Shown: positions 1 through 8,108 of the stretch, piece after piece
Numbering within the stretch: the stretch's first letter is position 1
How the letters are laid out: every line of letters begins with the position of its first letter
Source of the DNA: an uncultured Hungatella sp.
Lineage (GTDB): Bacteria > Bacillota > Clostridia > Lachnospirales > Lachnospiraceae
DNA length: 64,000 nucleotides
Assembly (NCBI GenBank): GCA_910588325.1
Contig: CAJUPP010000008.1
Location: forward strand, 8,421 to 72,420
Reading direction: 5' to 3'
Program-made: the position numbers and the translations under genes
The notes under the pieces: generated by a model
Told to the model about the DNA's origin: nothing
The model's input: the letters and a program-made list of their open reading frames with translations, nothing else
Databases searched by the model: none

Positions 1-2
1 AT

Positions 3-80
3 GACCTTACATATGAGGAAGCCTTGGCAGTGCAGACATTTATCGATATGCTGCGGGGAAAGAAGACAAATTTTCAGTGA
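3..80 (+). pseudogene. 3' end of a second copy of the XRE regulator gene (cut by window edge)
   Basis: The reading frame from base 3 to the TGA at 78-80 encodes the last 25 residues of an XRE regulator. It matches the C-terminus of the complete gene at 1010-1312 with one substitution (KKTNFQ against KKANFQ). The stretch 1-97 matches 1233-1329 with two mismatches, and similarity stops right after. Only the tail is visible, so whether this copy is complete upstream cannot be told. It suggests that a second polysaccharide-type locus with the same regulator lay, or lies, just upstream. Confidence 0.75.
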
Positions 81-146
81 CATGTACTGTCGAAGGCGGG
101 GGTTAAACACTTTTAAATCACTTAAATTTTAAATAATCTTTTATAC

Positions 147-170
147 AAGCCTTTTGCGGCTTATTTTTTT
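147..170 (+). terminator. rho-independent terminator
   Basis: Short stem AAGCC/GGCTT followed by ATTTTTTT, downstream of the truncated XRE copy. Confidence 0.6.
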
Positions 171-252
171 GTCAAACTTTGAAACATATATGTTGTACGG
201 TATTGTACTCTATTGGCTTTTGCGACTGAATCGGTTAGAATAAAGTATGAAA

Positions 253-610
253 CTTAATTATGATTAAAAATCAAAAGACCCCACATATTTTATTCAGAAA
301 GGATTCCGGAACGGTTCCAAGACAACAACTAAAAACGTTGTACGGATCGGAAAACATTCTGAGCAGCCCTCTTTCGACTACCAGCACATCCACCGCACGC
401 TATGATGAATACATTTCCCATCTGTATGAAGCCAGCTGCGGCATCGTCAGGAGGAACACTTCCGTATGCTATTATGACTGCAACAACCTCTGCTTTGAAA
501 CGGGATCGCAGGTACTTACTGCTTTAAACGCAGTATTTGATCTGCAGTTAGACAGACAGTATTACCAGCCGAAAGAGCTGAATAAAAAAATTAAAGAAAT
601 TTCAGGATAG
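253..610 (+). pseudogene. IS1634-type transposase remnant with internal deletion and frameshifts
   Basis: A 116-codon frame (260-610) reads as pieces of an IS1634/IS4-type DDE transposase. The middle has YDEYISHLYEAS followed by RRNTSVCYYDC, resembling the family's 'YYDCTNY' strand that carries a catalytic Asp. The C-terminus (LTALNAVFDLQLDRQYYQPK) resembles the end of such transposases, so the catalytic core between them is missing. Just upstream, another frame at about 310-400 reads GSKTTTKNVVRIGKHSEQ and then FDYQHIHRTL, which looks like the authentic N-terminal continuation, so at least one frameshift is present. The family assignment is from memory of motifs. This is a dead element between the duplicated XRE tail and the EPS operon. 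Confidence 0.6.
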
Positions 611-642
611 GGTTTCCGTACAACAAACCTAGAAAATAGAAG

Positions 643-687
643 TGGCTGAAGTTCCCATAAACAGGGGGATTCAGCCATTTTATTTTT
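643..687 (+). terminator. rho-independent terminator
   Basis: Eight-base perfect stem TGGCTGAA/TTCAGCCA followed by TTTTATTTTT. It ends the IS remnant region and insulates the EPS promoter. Between it and the XRE gene (688-1009) only a promoter candidate is seen. Confidence 0.7.
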
Positions 688-900
688 CAATAAGTGTTGA
701 AAACGGGATTATAATTATTTTTTACTTATATGTCAACGCCAAATTTGACGCTTAAATCTGGAGTTTACAGACAAGAATGATGCCATAGCAGACAATGTAA
801 ACAGTTGCCTCAGGTATTCGACGAGCAATGCGGAAAGTCCATTGGGAAATTGCTCTTAAAGCGTACATATTGTTGCGGTTGAATTCAAAATGTGTAAAAT

Positions 901-928
901 CATGACAAGCGGGGATGGGGGGTATAAT
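901..928 (+). promoter_or_regulatory. candidate promoter of the EPS operon
   Basis: A TATAAT box at 923-928 is preceded by CATGAC at 901-906 with a 16-base spacer. Downstream, ACAAAA...TTTTGT (about 940-956) can form a small leader hairpin before the XRE start. The -35 match is weak. Confidence 0.45.
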
Positions 929-1009
929 AACGTAAATTCTACAAAATGCAAGTTTTTTGTAATCCTTTTATCAGGTCTGTCCTGGTGAAAGTGTTAGGAG
1001 AAAGTATCT

Positions 1010-1312
1010 ATGAGCGATAAAATAGGAAATCGAATCAGGCAGTTAAGACAAAGGGCAGACATGACTCAGTCAGAGCTGGCCAAAGGTTTGAACGTTTCTC
1101 CTGCATTGATTTCCGCCTATGAATTGGGAGATCGAAAGCCCGGTTTGAAAAGCCTGACGCAGCTGGCAGAATTTTTTCAGGTTTCGTCAGACTATTTGCT
1201 TGGAATAAACAGTTCCTGTCTTCATGGGATGGATGACCTTACATATGAGGAAGCCTTGGCAGTGCAGACATTTATCGATATGCTGCGTGGAAAGAAGGCA
1301 AATTTTCAGTGA
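1010..1312 (+). CDS. XRE-family transcriptional regulator of the EPS locus
   Basis: A 100-residue DNA-binding protein. A helix-turn-helix of the Cro/CI type fills residues 5-62: NRIRQLRQRADMTQSELAKG, then a recognition helix with SPALISAYELGDRKPG. The C-terminal 35 residues are probably for dimerisation. It is preceded by TTAGGAGAAAG with a spacing of about 8. It is the first gene of the polysaccharide operon, 85 bases ahead of the initiating sugar transferase, so it probably regulates the locus. Its last 97 bases are duplicated at 1-97. Confidence 0.85.
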   Translation: MSDKIGNRIRQLRQRADMTQSELAKGLNVSPALISAYELGDRKPGLKSLTQLAEFFQVSSDYLLGINSSCLHGMDDLTYEEALAVQTFIDMLRGKKANFQ

Positions 1313-1329
1313 CATGTACTGTCGAAGGC
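1233..1329 (+). repeat. 97-base direct repeat (partner at 1-97)
   Basis: It covers the last 80 bases of the XRE gene and 17 bases beyond. It matches 1-97 at 95 of 97 positions, after which the sequences diverge abruptly. The sharp edge 17 bases after the stop codon looks like a recombination junction. Confidence 0.9.
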
Positions 1330-1397
1330 TCTCTATACCTGTTTTTGGGGCAGGTTCTCCGGGAGTATATTGACAGCAAAAGGAGGAGCAGGATGAG

Positions 1398-2015
1398 ATG
1401 GAGAAAAAGCGTGTATACATGTGTGTCAAGAGAGCGCAGGATATCTTGTTATCTGCGCTGGCGCTGGTATTTCTCTTCCCTCTGCTGCTTTTGATTGCTC
1501 TGGCGGTGGTGATAGATGATCCTAAGGGCAGCCCTATTTTCTCCCAGATCCGCTGTGGCAAGGGGGGAGAGTTGTTCCGTCTCTATAAATTCCGTACCAT
1601 GTGTGTGGATGCAGAGGAACACCTGGAGAAGCTGTTGCCCTATAATGAGATGACCGGACCGGCATTTAAGATTAAAAATGATCCCAGAATCACCCGTCTG
1701 GGGCGGTTTCTGCGGTCTACAAGCCTGGACGAATTGCCGCAGCTGGTCAATATTCTGAAAGGCGATATGTCCATTGTGGGGCCCCGGCCTCCTCTGTACA
1801 GAGAGGTTAAGGAGTACACCCCGTATCAGAGGCAGAGGCTGGCAGTTACCCCCGGGCTTACCTGCTTCTGGCAGGTGAGCCCCCAGCGCAACCGATTAAG
1901 CTTTGACGCATGGGTGGAGTTAGATCTGCGATACATACGGGAACAGAGCTGGCTGCTGGACTGGAAACTGATTTTTCAGACAGGCAGGGCTGTTCTTCGA
2001 AGAGAAGGCCTGTAG
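1398..2015 (+). CDS. Bacterial sugar transferase (undecaprenyl-phosphate sugar phosphotransferase)
   Basis: A polyprenyl-phosphate hexose-1-phosphate transferase that starts repeat-unit synthesis on undecaprenyl phosphate at the inner face of the membrane. Its 205 residues match the small monotopic type lacking the large N-terminal membrane domain. Visible features: KRAQDILLSALALVFLFPLL as the re-entrant membrane helix (about residues 11-36), KFRTM near 66, DELPQLVNILKGDMSIVGPR in the middle and a C-terminal amphipathic stretch. The start at 1398 is preceded by AGGAGG at 1381-1386. It is the first biosynthetic gene of the operon. Confidence 0.92.
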   Translation: MEKKRVYMCVKRAQDILLSALALVFLFPLLLLIALAVVIDDPKGSPIFSQIRCGKGGELFRLYKFRTMCVDAEEHLEKLLPYNEMTGPAFKIKNDPRITRLGRFLRSTSLDELPQLVNILKGDMSIVGPRPPLYREVKEYTPYQRQRLAVTPGLTCFWQVSPQRNRLSFDAWVELDLRYIREQSWLLDWKLIFQTGRAVLRREGL

Positions 2016-2066
2016 GAAACAGGGAGTTTCCGAAGAGTACTTACAGGCCTGACAGGAGGGTTTAAC

Positions 2067-2957
2067 ATGCAAAAAAATACAAGCAAGAAAGGCCAGATCA
2101 AGGCGGCCGGATCAAAAGGGAAAAGGCGGGTATTCCTGTGGGGGCTCCTTGTGATCGCTCTGCTGGTCTGCGGAGGACGCTGGCTGCTCTCAGACCAACT
2201 GGAAACCACATTTTACCATGTGTACTCCCCTAAAGTGACGGAGGGAGAAAACATCCGGGTTGTGGTTCTGTCAGACCTGCACAATGGGGAGTTTGGCCCG
2301 GGAAATGCAGATCTGCTGGAACAGATCAGGGCTCTTGGGCCGGATGTTATTGCCGTGGCAGGCGACATGGTTAACTCAGACGAGGATAATCTGGATATAA
2401 TCCTGACCCTGTGCAAAGGCCTGGTTGAGATTGCCCCGGTTTACTATAGCCCCGGCAACCATGAGAGCAATCTGATGTATGAAAAAGGAAGTCCCATAGA
2501 GAGTCTGCTTCTGGAGCTGGGGGTTCATGTGCTGGTCAACCGGGCCGAGGAGGTGACAATCCACAGGACTCCCCTTTTAATCGGGGGACTTACCACATCC
2601 CCGGAGGGCTATGAGGAGTATGGAGCCCGGTTTTTCCAGGAGTATGAAAAAAGCGGCATGTTCAAGCTGCTTATCGCCCATTACCCCAGCCTTTACTACG
2701 AATATCTGGCAGACGGCCATGTGGACCTGGGTATCAGCGGCCACTACCACGGCGGACAAATCCGGCTTCCGGTTATAGGCGGTGTGTATCACGGAGACAC
2801 AGGCCTGTTCCCCAGGTACAGCGGAGGAATGTACAGCCTTCCCCACAGCACCCTCTTCGTCTCCAGAGGTATGGGAGGCCACAGCAGGCTTCCCAGGGTC
2901 AATAACCGGCCTGAACTGGCAGTCATAGATATCAACGGCCGTCAGGATACCCAATGA
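2067..2957 (+). CDS. Membrane-anchored metallophosphoesterase (YkuE/YaeI-like)
   Basis: A 296-residue calcineurin-type phosphoesterase. An N-terminal signal anchor lies at about residues 21-43 (RRVFLWGLLVIALLVCGGRW). All metal-binding motifs are present: SDLHNGEFG, AGDMVNSD, PGNHES and SGHYHGGQIRLP. It resembles YkuE-like enzymes with the active site outside the membrane. The ribosome site is AGGAGGG. Within an EPS operon it may hydrolyse a phosphodiester of a lipid-linked or wall-linked intermediate, but the substrate cannot be read from sequence. Confidence 0.85.
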   Translation: MQKNTSKKGQIKAAGSKGKRRVFLWGLLVIALLVCGGRWLLSDQLETTFYHVYSPKVTEGENIRVVVLSDLHNGEFGPGNADLLEQIRALGPDVIAVAGDMVNSDEDNLDIILTLCKGLVEIAPVYYSPGNHESNLMYEKGSPIESLLLELGVHVLVNRAEEVTIHRTPLLIGGLTTSPEGYEEYGARFFQEYEKSGMFKLLIAHYPSLYYEYLADGHVDLGISGHYHGGQIRLPVIGGVYHGDTGLFPRYSGGMYSLPHSTLFVSRGMGGHSRLPRVNNRPELAVIDINGRQDTQ

Positions 2958-2973
2958 AAGGAGTGATAACAAA

Positions 2974-5814
2974 ATGATTCTGGTATGTTTCATAGTTCCG
3001 GCACTGATTGTGTGCCTGGTTATATTGTATGCAGTGCTGGTTGGGCGCTTCTTCCTGATAAAATCCAAGATCCCGGTTTTGGGCTTTAAAGGCGTGCTGA
3101 ACTGCACGGCAGGAAGACGGCGAAAACTGGCGGCGATGGGAGCCTTGTTTTTTATAGTCAGCTTTGGGGCCCAGGTAGCTGTGGATCTCTGGGCTCCCGA
3201 TATGCTGATGGTATTCAACTACGAGGAGGCGGCCAGAGGGCAGAACCCCAATGTTACCCGGTTTAACGAATCCAACATCCTCTCGGAAAGTATTCTGGAA
3301 AAGGTGATTCAGCGGGGCGGCCTGGGCCTTACGCCGGAGCAGCTGTCCAAAGCTTTAAGCATTTCTACCTCTCTGGATTCCAAAAAGCTGGATGTCACCC
3401 AGGAGTCTGACCTGAAAATCTCCACCGAGTACAAGGTCCGCTGTGATGAGAAGGTAGCCTTCCATGGCACGGATCCAAAGACAGTGCTGAATCTTCTGGC
3501 CGATGTGTACTGGGAGGAATTTGTACTCCGCTATGGGGAAAACGACAGCATACTGGACCTGTCTTTCGACGGAATGGAGGGTATGGAGTATCTGGACGTA
3601 AAAGATTATCTGGAGATGCAGGCCAACAAGCTGCGCAACTATCTCCCCGGCTACAGCAGCGAGAGCAGCAGCTACCGGGCAAAGGACAGCGAGGAGACCT
3701 TTTCTTCCCTGTCTGAAAAGATCGGCAATTTTATTGACATTGAGCTGGAACGCTATGAGGCCTTTGTCCTGGAAAACGGCCTGTCTCAAAACAGGGACAC
3801 CTACCAGTCCCGGATGCAGTACGCCAATCACCGCCTGGACACTTTGCAGAGAAAGGACATGGCGGCCCACGACGTGCGGATTGAGGCCATCAATATGTAC
3901 AACGCCTATATGACCCGTTTTGTGCTGATTCCCACCTATGACACAGATAAGGAATTTTACATGTCCAAGACCAAGGTAGGCGTGGACTACTTTGCCGACG
4001 AGGCCGAGGAGTATCTGGAATCCGCCACCAGGCTGGTGGAGGAGGCACAACACAACACATATGCCTCCGCCCAGATCGGCAGGGCCAATCCCTCTTCGGC
4101 GGCCTGTGAACAGGCAGACCGGCAGATTGAGGCTTTGAAAGCCGAACTTATGAACCTGGCCGCCCAGGCGTTAAAGAACCTGGACGCAGACTCCGGGGAG
4201 GCAACCATTGACAAGATCCGTATGAATATCCATGTGGAGCCGATTATCACAGAGGAGGATCTGCTGGTGCAGCAGTCTAAGCTGGACAACGGCGAGGAGG
4301 ACTATGAGCTGAATCCCACCCGGTATGTGGTGTCCTTCAACTGCGGCGTCGGCAACGGCAAAGAGTATCCCAGAAAGGTTCTGAATCAGATTCTTCAGGA
4401 ATATGCCGCCTACTACGGCAAAACCCATGTGAATACCTCCCTGGCTGCCAATCCGGTCAGTGATATTACCTCCAAGGGCTACGATTACCTGGAGATGGCG
4501 GAAGTCATGGATGATACGTTAACCAATATTACCCGGCATCTTACAGATAAGATTGAGTGGAACGGTGAATTCCGCTCCAGCCGGACGGGACGCAGCTTTC
4601 AGGATCTGAAGGACGAGTTTCAATTTATTCAGGATGTGGAGGTGCGGCAGCTGTTTTCTGAGATTCTGGCAGGCCGGATCACCAAGGATCGGGATCTGCT
4701 TCTGGAGAAATACCGGAACCGGAACAATGACTTGTCCATTGCTAACAATGCCGCGGCTTTTGAGATTGAGAAGATACGGGGCATTATAAACGCCTATGAA
4801 AATGCCATGGGAGAGTTTAACGTCCCTGTGGTCAGTGACGACGGAACAGAATCCGGAAGTCTGCTTCAGAATAATGTGCTGCCGGATGTCTATGACGACT
4901 GGAACCGGGATGAGGACGGGGAATGGACCCCGGTGGACAGGACTGCCCAGTATGATCAGCTGCTGATGAAATATATTGAGGATCGCACCTACTATGAACA
5001 CAACGTGATTGACAGCGATTACAACAATTATATCATCAGTGTGTTTGCAGGGGCCCCGGCCTCCTCCTCTGAGGAAAGCCAGAACAACATCCAGGCCCGG
5101 ATTGCCCGTCTGGCGGAAAAGATCAATGCACTTCAGTCTGTCTACTATGAAACCAACGACGAGTACAACGAGTATCTGGGCGCCCAGAACATCATGATGC
5201 TGTCCAGCGTGCGGGTGACAGAACGGTTCCCCATCCGGATTTTTACGGTGCTTATTGTGGTGATTTTCGGTGCGCTGGGCTGTGCCGGCGCGGCGCTGTT
5301 TGGAAGAATCGAGGACTTTATCGAGTACTATGCCTTTACCAACAAGGTGGACGGCCTGCCTAACCGGGCCAAGTGCGATCAGTATATCACACGGCGGGAG
5401 CGCCGGCCTGTCCCGGGAAGCTTTGCCTGTGTTGTGTTAAAGATTGCCAATCTGCAGATGGAAAATGCCCGGCTGGGCCGGGAGGCCGGCGACCGGATGA
5501 TAAAGGACTTTGTGGAAATTATCACCTCTGTGTTTGTGCCCTCTGACAAGGTTTTTGTCGGCAACAACGGGGCGGGCCAGTATCTGATCTTCGCAGAGTC
5601 CATGGACAGGGAACAGGTGACTGCCGCCCTGTTCCAGATAGGTATCGTGCTGAACGAGAGAGCCCAGGAACGGGGCTACCGCATGGATGTGAAAAACGGA
5701 TTTGCCTGCGGGGAGGAGGAGCAGTGCTTCTATATCCGGGAGCTGTTGTCCATTGCCATGAAGCGGGCAGGGGATGGGCATGCCTCTGACAAAGAGGAAA
5801 AGACGGTGGCTTAG
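2974..5814 (+). CDS. Wzz-like multi-span membrane protein with C-terminal degenerate GGDEF domain
   Basis: A 946-residue protein. Two membrane helices lie at about 3-28 and 52-72. A long, mostly helical extracellular region of about 680 residues follows (coiled-coil-like stretches around 260-330, 390-420 and 540-620). A third helix is at about 753-775, then a cytoplasmic domain begins with TNKVDGLPNRAKCDQYI, the usual opening of a GGDEF domain. The signature loop reads NNGAGQYLIF, so GGDEF is replaced by GAGQY and diguanylate cyclase activity is unlikely. The position in the EPS operon and the outside helical region suggest a chain-length or export-control role like Wzz. The N-terminal family is not certain. 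The next gene overlaps its 3' end by 41 bases. Confidence 0.7.
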   Translation: MILVCFIVPALIVCLVILYAVLVGRFFLIKSKIPVLGFKGVLNCTAGRRRKLAAMGALFFIVSFGAQVAVDLWAPDMLMVFNYEEAARGQNPNVTRFNESNILSESILEKVIQRGGLGLTPEQLSKALSISTSLDSKKLDVTQESDLKISTEYKVRCDEKVAFHGTDPKTVLNLLADVYWEEFVLRYGENDSILDLSFDGMEGMEYLDVKDYLEMQANKLRNYLPGYSSESSSYRAKDSEETFSSLSEKIGNFIDIELERYEAFVLENGLSQNRDTYQSRMQYANHRLDTLQRKDMAAHDVRIEAINMYNAYMTRFVLIPTYDTDKEFYMSKTKVGVDYFADEAEEYLESATRLVEEAQHNTYASAQIGRANPSSAACEQADRQIEALKAELMNLAAQALKNLDADSGEATIDKIRMNIHVEPIITEEDLLVQQSKLDNGEEDYELNPTRYVVSFNCGVGNGKEYPRKVLNQILQEYAAYYGKTHVNTSLAANPVSDITSKGYDYLEMAEVMDDTLTNITRHLTDKIEWNGEFRSSRTGRSFQDLKDEFQFIQDVEVRQLFSEILAGRITKDRDLLLEKYRNRNNDLSIANNAAAFEIEKIRGIINAYENAMGEFNVPVVSDDGTESGSLLQNNVLPDVYDDWNRDEDGEWTPVDRTAQYDQLLMKYIEDRTYYEHNVIDSDYNNYIISVFAGAPASSSEESQNNIQARIARLAEKINALQSVYYETNDEYNEYLGAQNIMMLSSVRVTERFPIRIFTVLIVVIFGALGCAGAALFGRIEDFIEYYAFTNKVDGLPNRAKCDQYITRRERRPVPGSFACVVLKIANLQMENARLGREAGDRMIKDFVEIITSVFVPSDKVFVGNNGAGQYLIFAESMDREQVTAALFQIGIVLNERAQERGYRMDVKNGFACGEEEQCFYIRELLSIAMKRAGDGHASDKEEKTVA

Positions 5815-7132
5815 GAAAAACAGGAGGATAAAGGGATTGATCTCGATTATATACATGTTGCTGGCAACTGCCATGTTTTTTCTCCAGGACACCTATTTTG
5901 TGGTGGCCGGCGTGGAGCTTAGCCTTAAAAATCCCTGCGGGCTGGCGATTCTTTTCCTGGCCTTAATAAATCTTATAGCGACGGTGCGGCTGGACCGCCT
6001 GTTTCTCCTGATCCGCCACACGGCGGTTCAGGCGCTGCCTTTTTTGATTCCGCTGGTCTTTTCCGCCGCAATCTGGGTGGGTACCAGGGCGGAGAATGTG
6101 GCGGTTATAAACGGCATTTCCATGATTTTTCCCCAGCTTCTGTCGGTTCTGGTGGCTGCCGCTACCTTGTACCTTTTTGGAGAAAAGGGAATCTGGTACT
6201 GTCTGGGAGCCATGTGCGCCGCAAATTTTATCAGCGTTCTGGTGGTCATTTATACAGGAGGGCTTGGTTCATTTCTCCAGGAATTTTATACTCTTATAGT
6301 TACTTTTAGCAGAGAGACCGGCCCTTTGATGACGCGGCTGGAAACTCATGATCTGACCTTTGCCTTCGGCCCTTTCCTTATTTATCTTCTGCTTCACTGG
6401 AAGGCATCCTCTTATCGCTGGCTCTGGCTGCTGCTTGTGTCCTTCTTTTTTCTGGTGGGGCTGAAGCGGATCGCATTTCCGGCCTTAGCCCTGGGGGTTG
6501 CGGCAGCACTTCTTTTAAGGAAGCTTCCTTCAAAAGCCTCCAGGCAGACGGCCATGTGTGCAGCCGTGGCCATGATGGCAGTCAGCTTTCTTTATATTGC
6601 AGGAATTCACAATGGCCTTTTTGAATATCTGGAGGCCCATGGACTGGACACCAAAGGGCGGATCCGGCTGTTTGCCAATGCGGCGCCTTACTATGAGATC
6701 AGCTTTACCTACACAGGCCTGGGAACCGGGTTTGAGCGTATGGTGGAGTGGATGTCAGGGGCTGTACAGACAGTTCCCCTCCGTTCCCAGACTCAGATTC
6801 ACAACGATTTCCTCCGCATGTATCTGAACATCGGATTTTTTGGGTACTGGGTCTGGCTCTGGAGCTGGCTGCCTGCCCGGCTGGGCTACTGGTCCCGTCA
6901 GGGAGGAAAGGACGGGGGATGTCTTTTCCTGGGCATCTGTGTCTACTGCTTCGTCCTTTACGCCACGGACAACACAATCTATTATCCCTATACCATAGTT
7001 GCCTGTACCCTGATTCCCATGGCCTGCGGTTTTGATGTCCAGGCAAAAGACGCGCTTGCAAGACGCTGTGCCCAGTGGAGCGGCGGGGAGGAAAGGGAGG
7101 CCGGCCAGGATAGAGCCGGCATTGAAAAGTGA
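5774..7132 (+). CDS. O-antigen ligase/polymerase-like membrane protein (Wzy-like)
   Basis: A 452-residue polytopic protein with about ten to twelve predicted helices. The larger outside loop (residues about 290-350) contains GRIRLFANAAPYYEISFTYT, and QTQIHNDFLRMYLNIGFFGY follows. A conserved H-N-D-F/L segment like this is typical of Wzy/WaaL proteins. It probably polymerises lipid-linked repeat units outside the membrane. It starts inside the preceding gene, so translation is likely coupled. A second ATG six bases downstream could serve equally well. Confidence 0.8.
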   Translation: MGMPLTKRKRRWLRKNRRIKGLISIIYMLLATAMFFLQDTYFVVAGVELSLKNPCGLAILFLALINLIATVRLDRLFLLIRHTAVQALPFLIPLVFSAAIWVGTRAENVAVINGISMIFPQLLSVLVAAATLYLFGEKGIWYCLGAMCAANFISVLVVIYTGGLGSFLQEFYTLIVTFSRETGPLMTRLETHDLTFAFGPFLIYLLLHWKASSYRWLWLLLVSFFFLVGLKRIAFPALALGVAAALLLRKLPSKASRQTAMCAAVAMMAVSFLYIAGIHNGLFEYLEAHGLDTKGRIRLFANAAPYYEISFTYTGLGTGFERMVEWMSGAVQTVPLRSQTQIHNDFLRMYLNIGFFGYWVWLWSWLPARLGYWSRQGGKDGGCLFLGICVYCFVLYATDNTIYYPYTIVACTLIPMACGFDVQAKDALARRCAQWSGGEEREAGQDRAGIEK

Positions 7133-7138
7133 ACAGAC

Positions 7139-7608
7139 ATGAAGCGTAAAAAAATGCGGATATGCTTTGCGGCATCCTCTGGCGGGCACCTGGCGGAGCT
7201 GATGCTTTTGCGCCCTCTGATGGAGTGCTATGACAGCTTTCTGGTTACGGAGAAGACATCTTACAAGATTGACGCGCAGGATATGCGCTGCTATTTCCTT
7301 GCGCAGATCAACCGGCGGGAGCGGTCATTTATTCCCAGGCTTATAGTCAATACGTTTCGCTCCTTAAAAATCTATATGGCGGAGCGGCCGGATGTGGTGG
7401 TCTGCACAGGAGTACTGGCGACCGTGCCTCTGTGTCTCATTTGCAAGCTGTTTGGGAAAAACTGATCTATATCGAATCCTTTGCCAAGGTGAAGAGTCCT
7501 ACCATGACAGGGAAACTGCTGTATCCCTTTGCGGATCGGTTTTATATCCAGTGGCAGGAGCTGCTGGCGTTTTATCCAAAGGCCATATGGGTAGGCGGTA
7601 TTTATTGA
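7139..7608 (+). pseudogene. PssD/EpsE/Alg14-like glycosyltransferase subunit, split by a -1 frameshift
   Basis: The first frame (7139-7465, 108 residues) begins MRICFAASSGGHLAELMLL, the typical N-terminus of Alg14/PssD proteins that anchor the catalytic partner to the membrane. It ends at a TGA right after GGGAAAAAC (7454-7462). The other half of the protein continues without a gap in the -1 frame from 7456: LIYIESFAKVKSPTMTGKLL, and ends WVGGIY at 7608. A single missing A in the run, a sequencing error, or -1 ribosomal slippage on G-AAA-AAC would each explain this. The partner gene pssE follows 10 bases later and is intact. Confidence 0.8.
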
Positions 7609-7618
7609 GGAGGGCCAT

Positions 7619-8095
7619 ATGATATTTGTGACAGTGGGGTCTCAGAAGTTTCCTTTTGATCGTCTTATAAAGAAGGTGGATCAGATGATTGGGGCTGGCC
7701 TTATAAAAGAGGAGGTTTTTATCCAGACCGGAACCAGTGGGTATGTTCCTGCCTGCCCCCACCAGGCATTCTGCGGACAGGAACAATTCGCAGGACTGAT
7801 GAAATCTTGTGATATCCTTATTACCCACGGCGGCGCAGGTACTATGGCAGGCGCCGTGAAGCAGGGGAAAAAGGTGGTCGCGGTCCCGCGTCTGGCCCGG
7901 TACGGGGAGCATGTGGACGACCATCAGACAGAGCTGGCGATGCAGCTTCACCAGATGCATCTGCTTCGGGCCTGTCTGGATGTGGAACAGCTGCCTGACA
8001 GTCTTAAGGGCCTGAAAAGCCATGGCTTTGACAGTTTTCACTCCAACACCGGGAACTTCCTGGCTTCTCTGGATGCATACATCCGTACGCTGTAA
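7619..8095 (+). CDS. PssE/EpsF/Alg13-like glycosyltransferase catalytic subunit
   Basis: A 158-residue Alg13-type protein homologous to the C-terminal half of GT28 enzymes. It opens with IFVTVGSQKFPFDRL, and the nucleotide-sugar site is marked by DILITHGGAGTMAGAVKQGK followed by VPRLARYGEHVDDHQ. Such proteins work only together with the PssD/Alg14 partner encoded immediately upstream, which here is frameshifted. It likely transfers the second sugar, often glucose or galactose, to the lipid-linked first sugar. The ribosome site GAGGAGGG precedes ATG 7619. Confidence 0.88.
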   Translation: MIFVTVGSQKFPFDRLIKKVDQMIGAGLIKEEVFIQTGTSGYVPACPHQAFCGQEQFAGLMKSCDILITHGGAGTMAGAVKQGKKVVAVPRLARYGEHVDDHQTELAMQLHQMHLLRACLDVEQLPDSLKGLKSHGFDSFHSNTGNFLASLDAYIRTL

Positions 8096-8108
8096 GCAGG
8101 AGGACAGT

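Noticed and set aside
3355..4053. Minus-strand frame of 232 codons inside the Wzz-like gene
   Set aside because: Antisense shadow; composition and motifs do not support a protein.
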